6,025 bases of DNA from Kiritimatiellia bacterium (GTDB lineage Bacteria; Verrucomicrobiota; Kiritimatiellia; UBA8416; JAIOPI01), in contig JAPKCZ010000145.1 in NCBI GenBank assembly GCA_028822745.1, forward strand, positions 1 through 6,025. The letters run 5' to 3'. This document shows, piece after piece, positions 1 through 6,025 of the stretch. The stretch's first letter is position 1; each line of letters begins with the position of its first letter. Position numbers and translations under genes: made by a program. The notes beneath the pieces are model-generated. The model searched no databases. It had not been told where the DNA came from and saw nothing but the letters and a program-made list of their open reading frames with translations.

Positions 1-771
1 ACGACCGCTGAACTTTTTGTCGCGACAAAGCTTGGGCGGATGGCGCCTCCTGACTGGCCAGAGGCTTTTACAAAAGAGGCGATGACTCAACATACCGAGA
101 ACAGCCTGAAACGGCTTGGCGTTGATGCTCTCGATCTTACGCAGATTCACTGCATTCCCACGGAGGTCATGCAGGCAGGGGACGTCTTCGAGACGCTGCG
201 CGGGCTCAGACAGGCCGGCAAGATCAAGGCTTTCGGTGCGAGCGTGGAAACCATGGATGAGGCCCTGACGTGCCTCGAACAGGAAGGGCTTTCGTCGTTG
301 CAGATTATTTTCAATATCTACCGCCAGAAGCCGATTTTAGAACTCCTTGAAAGGGCCAAAGAAAAGGATGTTGCCATCATCGCGCGCGTACCTCTTGCCA
401 GCGGATTGCTTGCCGGCAAGTTCAAGGTTGATACTTCGTTTGCTGATAACGACCACAGAAATTTCAATAAAGACGGACAGGTCTTCAACGTGGGCGAGAC
501 TTTCGCAGGTCTGCCATACGAGAAAGGCGTAGAGCTGTCTGACAAACTGAAGACGTTCCTGCCCCAAGGCATGACAATGGTTCAGATGGCATTGCGCTGG
601 ATTCTGGATCACGATGCGGTATCAGTTGTGATACCCGGTGCGAGCAGGGCTGAACAGGCGGTCGGTAATGCGGCCATCTCCGACCTTGAGCCGCTGAGTG
701 ATGCGTTGCATGTGAAGATAGCTGAGTTCTACGATGGTGAGGTAAAGGAGCATATTCGCGGCGCCTATTAA
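1..771 (+). CDS. Aldo/keto reductase, C-terminal part (5' end outside window)
   Basis: This is an NAD(P)H-dependent oxidoreductase of the aldo/keto reductase superfamily, a cytosolic (beta/alpha)8-barrel enzyme that interconverts carbonyls and alcohols. The frame is open from the first base, so the internal ATG at 40 is not the start. The 256 visible residues begin in barrel strand 3 with LFVATKLG, whose lysine (visible residue 10) fits the catalytic Lys of the Asp-Tyr-Lys-His tetrad. LDLTQIH follows, placing the catalytic His at visible residue 50. The Asp and Tyr lie upstream. GKIKAFGAS (strand 5) and the cofactor-binding IPGASRAEQAVGN (from residue 211) are typical, and the C-terminus ends naturally at a TAA at 769. 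Roughly 70 N-terminal residues are missing compared with usual family members of about 320-330 residues. The substrate cannot be told. No terminator hairpin is evident after the stop. Confidence 0.93.
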   Translation, partial: TTAELFVATKLGRMAPPDWPEAFTKEAMTQHTENSLKRLGVDALDLTQIHCIPTEVMQAGDVFETLRGLRQAGKIKAFGASVETMDEALTCLEQEGLSSLQIIFNIYRQKPILELLERAKEKDVAIIARVPLASGLLAGKFKVDTSFADNDHRNFNKDGQVFNVGETFAGLPYEKGVELSDKLKTFLPQGMTMVQMALRWILDHDAVSVVIPGASRAEQAVGNAAISDLEPLSDALHVKIAEFYDGEVKEHIRGAY

Positions 772-822
772 AACACAAGAGGGGAACGCAAGAGGGGTTA
801 ATATTCTGCATTGTGTTTGACG
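772..822. repeat. Junction with 9-bp direct repeat and 8-bp inverted repeat
   Basis: Between the reductase stop and the end of recognisable sulfatase homology lie two copies of CAAGAGGGG (776-784 and 789-797), separated by AACG. AAACACAA (771-778) is the exact inverse of TTGTGTTT (811-818), with 32 bases between the arms. The repeats are seen directly. They may be scars of the rearrangement that removed the C-terminal end of the sulfatase gene, or chance. The long loop and absence of a GC-rich stem make an intrinsic terminator unlikely. Confidence 0.4.
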
Positions 823-1296
823 CGGCGGGGTGCTGCCGCTCAGGAGCGGTCGGAAGCTGCGGCCCTGGAATTCCGGTGGCACCGGAACGCCTGCCATGTC
901 GAGAAAGAGGGCAGGAAAGTCGACATTGAGCACGAGGTCGTCATTCGTCGATTTGGGTGCGACTTCCTTCGGGTAGCGCAGCACGAACGGCATCTTAAGC
1001 GACTCTTCATACATGAAGCGCTTGTCGTACCAACCGTGATCACCCAGGAAGAAGCCCTGGTCCGAGGTGTAGACGATGATCGTGTTCTCGGTGAGTCCTT
1101 TCTCGTCGAGGTAGTCCAGCATGCGCCCCACATTGTCATCCACGCTCTGCACGACGCGCAGGTACTTCTTGATGTAGCGCTGGTACGCCCAGCTGCGCAG
1201 CTCTTCTTCAGGCATATGGTCGGGGATTTCTGCGTCCAGATCCGTTGGTGACATATGCACCCCGACACGCATGGCGCCCCATTCGCTGATCGTACT
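823..1296 (-). pseudogene. Sulfatase remnant, truncated at both ends
   Basis: On the minus strand this encodes about 155 residues of a type I (formylglycine-dependent) sulfatase of the arylsulfatase/iduronate-sulfatase type, normally an exported enzyme of about 450-550 residues that removes sulfate esters from polysaccharides. Recognisable in order are MRVGVHMSPTDL, YQRYIKKYLR, SVDDNVGRMLDYLDEKGL, IIVYTSDQGFFLGDHGWYDK, RFMYEESLKMPF and QGRSFRPLLSG. The SDQG segment (codons near 1060) and the GDHGWYDK segment belong to the conserved metal/sulfate-site region. The N-terminal half with the CxPSR formylglycine motif is absent: the frame reaches an in-frame stop at 1378-1380 after only non-homologous sequence. 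Homology ends near STPP at about 823, without the usual following WR...YY segment. The frame then runs on antisense into the reductase gene to about 622, with no sulfatase-like sequence. The body has no internal frameshift. It could still be translated from the ATG at 1270-1272, but would lack a catalytic centre. Confidence 0.8.
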
Positions 1297-1374
1297 CGCA
1301 CTCCGGGGGCGGAGGGAGTCACTCGCCGTTCGTCCGCGGAGCAGGCTGCTGGCTGGCCTATGGAAGTGTCTTTC

Positions 1375-1405
1375 GGACTACAGGTCCTTAGTCCTGCATT
1401 GCAAT
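1375..1405. promoter_or_regulatory. Inverted repeats in the leader of the large gene
   Basis: GGACTA (1375-1380) and TAGTCC (1389-1394) are exact inverse copies around the spacer CAGGTCCT, and within them CAGG (1381-1384) and CCTG (1392-1395) are also inverted. The palindrome ATTGCAAT follows at 1398-1405. The element sits about 55 bases before the start codon of the large gene, where an operator or leader hairpin would be expected. Half-sites of the GGACT/AGTCC kind are used by some NarL/DosR-type response regulators, but the spacing here differs from that consensus, so the link is only a suggestion. No convincing -35/-10 pair was identified. The rest of 1297-1449 shows only short GC-rich inverted repeats (for example CTCC/GGAG at 1301-1314) and no open frame of note. 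Confidence 0.3.
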
Positions 1406-1436
1406 ATCGCCGCCATGAGTCCACTATCCGCGCATC

Positions 1437-1444
1437 AAAGGAGT
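1437..1444 (+). promoter_or_regulatory. Ribosome binding site of the large secreted protein
   Basis: AAAGGAGT is a near-perfect Shine-Dalgarno sequence five bases before the ATG at 1450. It fixes the start of the large gene, and the first residues from this ATG form a signal peptide, which agrees. The ATG at 1415 is in another frame. Confidence 0.85.
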
Positions 1445-1449
1445 ACACG

Positions 1450-4400
1450 ATGACCCCATCTCTTACCGTTCAAGCAAGGCGTTTTCAATTTGTGATTGCG
1501 TTTTCGGTGCTGCTGTTTGCCGTCGGCCAGGCAGACGCGGAATCGCGAAGAGACCACGAGGCCTATGACTTTCACTACGATGTCCGCTATCCCGGGCAGC
1601 TGCGCAGCGATGTGGGCTTGGACACCGTTACTGAAGCTAACGCCGATGACCTGAGATCCTACAATCGGCGCACCGTCGAATGGTGGCCTAAGCGCGGGAT
1701 GGACATTACGCCGCTGGAGGATATCCCCGGTGCACCGCTGCGCACGTGGACGCCAAGGGTTCCCTCCGACAGTCTGACCGGCACGCTCGTGGACAACTTT
1801 CCCCAGAAGCCATTCAAAGCGCACTTCGTCGGCTTTCGCGGCGTCGGCGATCCGTTCCCAAAAGACGTCACGGACCCCACCAGCTATCGTTGCCCTGCAG
1901 TCGTCTTGCGCCTGAAAGATGGCCGCAAGCGTGTATTCCTGGGCCGGTACCTCAGCGAGAAGGATCGGAAGTATGTAATGAAGGTCTATCATGCGGATCG
2001 CGCCCGCATGGAAAAAGCACTTCTTCCCGATGAATACGCGCTCTCTGACGAGGCGAAGAGGCATCCCGAGGGTAAAAGTCATCTCTATAAGAAGGAAGGC
2101 CACGTTCGGTTCGACTCGAAGCACTTTTCGGTGGTCGTTCCCGCCAAGCCACCGCTGAGCGGAAAGAGCTGGGTCAAGAAAGAGGACCACAAACAGGTCC
2201 TGGCGACGATTAAGCACTTGTCTAGCCAGGTCGAGGCCTTCTGGGCGTATCAGGAGTATGGCGGCGCGTTGATGCGGTTCTGGAAAGGTTCGAAGCGGTT
2301 GAAGTACGTCCCTACCTTCGGACACGGCACCGGCGGCGGGGGAGGCGGATATGGCGGATGTACCATGGGCAGAGTGGTCGTTGAGGGGGTCTTTCACGAG
2401 TGGGGTCATGGCATGGCCTGCGGTGGATTGATGTATCCAGGTGGTGCCGAAACGGCCTGTGACGCACTGCAAATGATGGGGAATGCGGCGTTCATCCACA
2501 AAGCAATCAACCAAGTCCGACGCCCATGGAAGACGGCATTCTTCGGGCAATATCCCGGTGCGGGCGTATACGACATGATGTCCGACGACCCGAACTGGGG
2601 CTATGTCCTCGCGGCCGTTACGTCGAATCTGGCAGCCCAGGAAGACAGAAGCCCCATGCACGTCTACGCCCATCTGGGCGAAGAGCGAGGCTTGTGGAAA
2701 AAGGGCGAAGGCATTCGCGGCGTGGGCGACATGTTCGGACAAATCGGAGCCCGTCGGGCCGAGTTCGACTTCCAGCAGGAGTATCAGTACCGCCACCACT
2801 TCGTAGCCCCCAACCGCTCCTTCCTGATGGCGGTGGATAAAGAAAGAGGGATCTACCGTTGCCCGCCCAGCGAAGCGCCGGAGCCCTTTGGCGTGAGCAT
2901 CTCGCGTCTTCTATCCAAGCCGGATGCCAAACAGATCACCGTCGACTTCCAGGGCGACTTCGACCCGGACACCTATTCCGACTGGCGGGCGTGCATCGTC
3001 GCGATGGATAAGAACGACACCTGCCGCTACACCCCGCTGTGGAACAAGGGCAAGATGTCGATGGAGATCCAACCGGGTGACAAGCGATATTGGCTGACCG
3101 TGACCGCGACCCCCAAGGCACTATTGGGCAGCAAGGACAGAACCATGCTTTGGGCGGTCTATGAAGCGGGATACGCGTACAGCTACCCTTATCAGGTCAC
3201 GCTTGAAGGCTGCACACCCGGCTCGCCCTTCAACACCATGGCTGAGAATTACAACATGACGGTGGCCGCCCCGACACTGATCCATTATCGGCAGACCGGC
3301 ATCCTGGATACGACTGGAGTCCAAACGCCAGACGACTATCCGGAAACCCGAGCGTATGCGTTCGATTTGCCGCCACGAATGACACCTGAGCAAACCCAGG
3401 CCTTTGCCGAGCAACTGAAGCTCAGCATCGCCCATGCTCAAGTGGCGAAGGCGAAAGAGGAGAAGATCTTCTACGCCAAGCACAAAGAGACTGATCGGGT
3501 TGAGGGACGAGGTTGGAAAGTTCCACGGCCGCGGATCGACTACACGACGTCCAACATCCATCGTTTGCAACAGCTTTTGGACGATCTGGGCGGGGCACCG
3601 CACCCCAACGGTGGCGGCTGGGTATCGGCGAAATCCCATGCCGACCCGACCACGTATGTGGGCCCCACCTGCTATGTGCTCGGTGGCGCGAAGGTACTCG
3701 ATCAGGCCCAGCTCATTGATGGGGCGGTGGTGATCGGCGAAAGCGCGGTGGTCAAGGATCACGCCAAACTCAGCGGAAAGGGCGGCGCGATTGGTGATGT
3801 CGAGGTCAGCGGATATGGTCGCCTCTATTGGCCTGTGATCAATCGCCCCAAGCCGGGCTCTGATGCGGTTGACGTGGAAACCATCGAAGTGACAGGCATT
3901 CCCGACCGCGGCCGCGCCGCGGGATGGGTTGCCAACTATGATTGTCTGCAGCCTGAAGCCGTCTTGCTGGAGGATCTACTCAATCGGCGAATCACACGCG
4001 GTTTTATGTACGGCTATCACACCGACTATGCGCAGATGAACTACGACGGTCACCTCGTCGGATCACCCGGATTCGACCCCGCTGGCGGCAGTGGTGCGTA
4101 TGTGTTTAACGGAAAAGATCAATACGCCGACCTCGCGCCCGACGTGGCAGACATGGGCGAGATTCTCGTTGCGATGCGAGTGAAACTTACTGCTGTGACA
4201 AAGCGGCAAGCCCTGCTCGATTTTGGCGGCAACGCTGACAACCGCTTCATGCTGACAGCGGGCCCCAAGGGCACGTTGACCCTCTCCTGGGCGGTCGGCG
4301 GGGAAACTCAGTCCCTCACCGCACCCTCTGCATTGCAGGGGGGGCAGTGGACCGACCTGCAGCTTTCCTTCGATGGAACCGTCGCGGTGCTTCGCATCGA

Positions 4401-6025
4401 TGGAAGCGTAGTCGCACAAGCAACGACCTCATTCCGCCCGGCCGATGCGTTCCCGCCCACGCTGGGGCGTCGAAATCTAGTCATGCGCAGCCGCGAGGAC
4501 ACCAGGAGTCAGGAGCCAGGAGGCTGGTATTGTGCGGGAGCGCTCGACTATCTGCGCGTCTACTCACACGTTCCGACTGAAGGTGAGTCGCTTCCGCCTG
4601 TTCCGCTTGCGAGCCCCACTCGCACCTCGCCGGAGATTACCGAGAAGATAGAGAAGGCCTTCGGCAACCATCCCTACATGACGCAGGCCTACCAGCAGCT
4701 GACGGGTGACAGTACTGACATGAACCGTGCCCTCACCTGGAATGATCGGCTGATGCTTCGGAAATACACCTACGAGCAGGAAGGCAATCCAAAAACCATC
4801 GCCAAGACCCGAGCCATGCGAGATGCGTATTACGAAATGGAAGCCCAGCTGGCGATTAAGAAAGTCAACGTTCGCAACGCGTATTTCCAAAGCCCGGACG
4901 TCCTCAAACAACAGAAGCAACTGGAGTCGATTTCGAAAGAAGTCGACGTGGCCCGGCAGAAAACAAACCAGGCTCGCGATGCGCTAAAAAAGAAATTTGA
5001 TCAGGCCAAGGCAGAGGCGACGGAAGTAGAAAAGGAAAAGGAAGCGAAAAAGGCTAACTCCCCAGAAATGAAGGCGTATCAGGAGGAACTGGCAGCCTAC
5101 AACGCCGATAAGGCCAAGGGCCAAAAGCGACTGACCGAATATGAAACGAAGCTGAACGATATAAGGAAGCCGATCGAGGCGGAACTCGCCCCGAAGCGGG
5201 CTGCGTTGAAGGCGAAAATCGCGGTGTTGGAGGCAAACGTTAAAGCCCGGGAAGAACTGCTGCGCGAAACCGAGGGCCCGGTAGCGAAGGTGTTTTCTGC
5301 AGCGATCGCCAACGCGCAGACGGATGGGGATCGCAACAATCTCATCAAGTCTCGCGATAGGATATTGAGCCTGGACCACCGCCACAACCGCCGTCTCACC
5401 CCGGGCGAAGGGATTTTCTATCGCGACCTGGCACTGCTGCGAATGCGTACCGAACGCGATCGTCTCAAGCGTGACGCCCGTGCGATGGTCAATGATCGGC
5501 TGATCGCGAATAAAGCGTATATGACGATGACGGCCCTGAAGAACCGGACTCAATCGCAGCAGCGACGTCGCCCACCTGTCTCGCCCGTCGCGCCCGCGCA
5601 GCAGGATAACGTTGAGCAGGCCTTCCGCGAACTCCCCGAGTCTGCTCATCAACGCCAGCTCGAACAACGTCGAAACCAGTTCAGCCGCAGTCTGAAGGAA
5701 AGCTTCGAGCCCTACGCCAACAAAGAGCTCGGCGCCTTCATTCTGAACGTCGAAAAGGCGAAGGACGAACTCCAGACCCAGTATCACGAAAACGCCAAGT
5801 TTCAGAATCCCGAGGAATTCCGAGTTGTCGAGAAAATCGACTATAAGCGGATTCATTTCGGTGGACTGCAACAAAATATGGCTGACCAGCGGGCCTCGGA
5901 TATCGAGCCGCCCGACAGTTTGGGACAAATGGAAGCCGCCGCGAAAACACAAAAGCTTTGGTATACCACCACCGACGACTGGGACACCCACCAGCGTTAC
6001 GAAGCGGATTACGACCAACTCAATC
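1450..6025 (+). CDS. Very large exported multidomain protein: HEWGH metallopeptidase-like, beta-helix, LamG, long helical C-terminus (3' end outside window)
   Basis: One frame without a stop runs from the ATG at 1450 to the window edge, giving at least 1525 residues. Residues 1-30 look like a Sec signal peptide: RR at 10-11, a hydrophobic FVIAFSVLLFAV core, and probable cleavage after ADA (28-30). No recognised domain is seen at 31-217. A metallopeptidase-like domain spans about 218-448, with a glycine-rich loop (291-303) and HEWGH at 316-320. A beta-rich region (about 480-600) carries DWRACIV (511-517) and LTVTATP (549-555). A charged helical segment (644-682) precedes HPNGGGWV (718-725) and a hexapeptide-like beta-helix (about 736-794). 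A LamG-like domain (878-1042) and a long Lys/Glu/Ala-rich helical tail complete it. The likely role is an exported or surface zinc-hydrolase-like protein that binds a glycan or protein surface. The N-terminal two thirds may belong to the Svx/AvrXca group with a DUF6055-type domain, but this is from memory. No transmembrane segment other than the signal peptide was noticed. Anchoring or sorting signals would lie beyond the window. Confidence 0.9.
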   Translation, partial: MTPSLTVQARRFQFVIAFSVLLFAVGQADAESRRDHEAYDFHYDVRYPGQLRSDVGLDTVTEANADDLRSYNRRTVEWWPKRGMDITPLEDIPGAPLRTWTPRVPSDSLTGTLVDNFPQKPFKAHFVGFRGVGDPFPKDVTDPTSYRCPAVVLRLKDGRKRVFLGRYLSEKDRKYVMKVYHADRARMEKALLPDEYALSDEAKRHPEGKSHLYKKEGHVRFDSKHFSVVVPAKPPLSGKSWVKKEDHKQVLATIKHLSSQVEAFWAYQEYGGALMRFWKGSKRLKYVPTFGHGTGGGGGGYGGCTMGRVVVEGVFHEWGHGMACGGLMYPGGAETACDALQMMGNAAFIHKAINQVRRPWKTAFFGQYPGAGVYDMMSDDPNWGYVLAAVTSNLAAQEDRSPMHVYAHLGEERGLWKKGEGIRGVGDMFGQIGARRAEFDFQQEYQYRHHFVAPNRSFLMAVDKERGIYRCPPSEAPEPFGVSISRLLSKPDAKQITVDFQGDFDPDTYSDWRACIVAMDKNDTCRYTPLWNKGKMSMEIQPGDKRYWLTVTATPKALLGSKDRTMLWAVYEAGYAYSYPYQVTLEGCTPGSPFNTMAENYNMTVAAPTLIHYRQTGILDTTGVQTPDDYPETRAYAFDLPPRMTPEQTQAFAEQLKLSIAHAQVAKAKEEKIFYAKHKETDRVEGRGWKVPRPRIDYTTSNIHRLQQLLDDLGGAPHPNGGGWVSAKSHADPTTYVGPTCYVLGGAKVLDQAQLIDGAVVIGESAVVKDHAKLSGKGGAIGDVEVSGYGRLYWPVINRPKPGSDAVDVETIEVTGIPDRGRAAGWVANYDCLQPEAVLLEDLLNRRITRGFMYGYHTDYAQMNYDGHLVGSPGFDPAGGSGAYVFNGKDQYADLAPDVADMGEILVAMRVKLTAVTKRQALLDFGGNADNRFMLTAGPKGTLTLSWAVGGETQSLTAPSALQGGQWTDLQLSFDGTVAVLRIDGSVVAQATTSFRPADAFPPTLGRRNLVMRSREDTRSQEPGGWYCAGALDYLRVYSHVPTEGESLPPVPLASPTRTSPEITEKIEKAFGNHPYMTQAYQQLTGDSTDMNRALTWNDRLMLRKYTYEQEGNPKTIAKTRAMRDAYYEMEAQLAIKKVNVRNAYFQSPDVLKQQKQLESISKEVDVARQKTNQARDALKKKFDQAKAEATEVEKEKEAKKANSPEMKAYQEELAAYNADKAKGQKRLTEYETKLNDIRKPIEAELAPKRAALKAKIAVLEANVKAREELLRETEGPVAKVFSAAIANAQTDGDRNNLIKSRDRILSLDHRHNRRLTPGEGIFYRDLALLRMRTERDRLKRDARAMVNDRLIANKAYMTMTALKNRTQSQQRRRPPVSPVAPAQQDNVEQAFRELPESAHQRQLEQRRNQFSRSLKESFEPYANKELGAFILNVEKAKDELQTQYHENAKFQNPEEFRVVEKIDYKRIHFGGLQQNMADQRASDIEPPDSLGQMEAAAKTQKLWYTTTDDWDTHQRYEADYDQLN
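2101..2793 (+). other. Metallopeptidase-like domain (HEWGH motif) within the large protein
   Basis: Residues about 218-448 of the large protein start with HVRFDSKHFSVVVP, contain a helix likely to brace the active site (VLATIKHLSSQVEAFW) and reach HEWGH at 316-320, which matches the HExxH zinc signature with H316 and H320 as ligands and E317 as catalytic base. E334 in GGAETACD, 14 residues after the second His, is the best candidate third ligand; D338 is an alternative. The motif is preceded by GHGTGG and six consecutive glycines. The segment GDMFGQIGARRAEFDFQQEY closes the domain. The active-site pattern is seen; peptidase activity is inferred, and related domains may be non-peptidase or inactive. 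Confidence 0.65.
3601..3831 (+). other. Hexapeptide-like beta-helix patch within the large protein
   Basis: Residues 718-794 open with HPNGGGWV and continue as a run of short strands in which small hydrophobic residues recur about every six positions: YVGPTCYVLGGAKV, AQLIDGAVVIGESAVV, AKLSGKGGAIGDVEV. This is the pattern of a left-handed beta-helix (bacterial transferase hexapeptide-like fold). Here it lies inside an exported protein with no transferase domain, so it is more likely structural or adhesive than enzymatic. Repeat number is about eight or nine turns at most and is degenerate. Confidence 0.5.
4081..4575 (+). other. LamG / concanavalin-like domain within the large protein
   Basis: Residues 878-1042 carry the landmarks of a Laminin_G_3-type jelly roll: AYVFNGKDQYADL at the start, a paired strand EILVAMRVKL, then ALLDFGG, TLTLSWAVGG, GGQWTDLQLSFDG, AVLRIDGSVVA, and the closing GALDYLRVYSHVP. 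These domains usually bind carbohydrate or protein surfaces and are frequent in large exported proteins of PVC bacteria. The region before it, VANYDCLQPEAVLLEDLLN, and HLVGSPGF are typical lead-in sequence. The boundaries are good to within about ten residues. Confidence 0.8.
4900..5283 (+). other. Predicted long coiled coil in the C-terminal region of the large protein
   Basis: Residues about 1151-1278 are rich in Lys, Glu, Ala and Gln with few helix breakers, for example LESISKEVDVARQK, AEATEVEKEKEAKK and EANVKAREELLRE. Proline occurs at only a few points (near NSPEMK and RKPIEAELAPK), which may separate two or three helical rods. Further helical, arginine-rich sequence follows, broken by a proline-rich linker RRRPPVSPVAPAQQ at about 1372-1385, and continues to the window edge. 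A coiled coil could serve as an oligomerisation stalk or spacer. No family was recognised for residues 1043-1525. Confidence 0.6.

Noticed and set aside
40..42. Start codon of the reductase at position 40
   Set aside because: The frame is open and homologous upstream (LFVATKLG with the catalytic Lys), so this Met is internal.
771..818. Intrinsic terminator formed by AAACACAA/TTGTGTTT
   Set aside because: The stem is AT-rich, the loop is 32 bases and no GC-rich hairpin followed by a T-tract is present.
811..1251. Plus-strand frame of 146 codons opposite the sulfatase remnant
   Set aside because: Its codons are the reverse complement of clear sulfatase motifs, so it is a shadow.
840..1448. 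Minus-strand frame of 202 codons overlapping the sulfatase remnant
   Set aside because: It is an out-of-frame reading of the sulfatase sequence, rich in Ser, Arg and Cys, without domain similarity.
1435..2799. Long minus-strand open frame of 454 codons
   Set aside because: It lies wholly antisense to the large secreted protein gene, has no recognisable domain and no supporting ribosome site, and is explained by GC-rich codon use on the plus strand.
3121..3762. Minus-strand open frame of 213 codons
   Set aside because: Antisense to the continuous plus-strand gene with no family features.
4984..6018. Minus-strand open frame of 344 codons rich in Leu, Phe and Val
   Set aside because: Its hydrophobic look comes from reading the Lys/Glu-rich coiled-coil codons backwards; the plus-strand frame is continuous through it.
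1..6025. CRISPR array, tRNA/rRNA, insertion sequence, phage or defence system
   Set aside because: No regularly spaced repeats, RNA gene signatures, transposase motifs or recognised defence domains were seen on either strand.

Overview
The window looks like a piece of chromosome from a GC-rich, environmental bacterium, most likely of the Planctomycetota-Verrucomicrobiota-Kiritimatiellota (PVC) group. That is an inference from gene content: a formylglycine-type sulfatase remnant of the kind abundant in those phyla, beside a very large exported multidomain protein with a LamG domain. No rRNA, tRNA or marker gene is present to fix the taxonomy.

Layout: (1) Positions 1-771, plus strand, hold the C-terminal three quarters of an aldo/keto reductase whose start lies left of the window. 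(2) Positions 772-822 are a short junction with a 9-bp direct repeat and an 8-bp inverted repeat. (3) Positions 823 to about 1296, minus strand, hold a sulfatase remnant. It keeps the middle to C-terminal part of the fold but has lost the N-terminal catalytic half and the last part of the C-terminus, so it is a decayed gene. (4) Positions 1297-1449 are a non-coding leader with a GGACTA/TAGTCC inverted repeat and a strong Shine-Dalgarno sequence. (5) From 1450 to the right edge, plus strand, one uninterrupted reading frame encodes at least 1525 residues and runs off the window.

The large protein is the main content, three quarters of the window. In order it has a Sec signal peptide, a metallopeptidase-like domain with an HEWGH motif behind a glycine-rich loop, a beta-rich region, a hexapeptide-like beta-helix patch introduced by HPNGGGWV, a LamG/concanavalin-like domain, and about 480 residues of charged, largely helical sequence including a long predicted coiled coil. 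It is probably an exported zinc-peptidase-like protein that binds a polymer or surface, perhaps related to the Svx/AvrXca group of secreted proteins; that family assignment is from memory and unverified. Nothing shows that the reductase, sulfatase remnant and large protein form one pathway. The remnant and the repeats suggest past rearrangement in the gap between the two intact genes.
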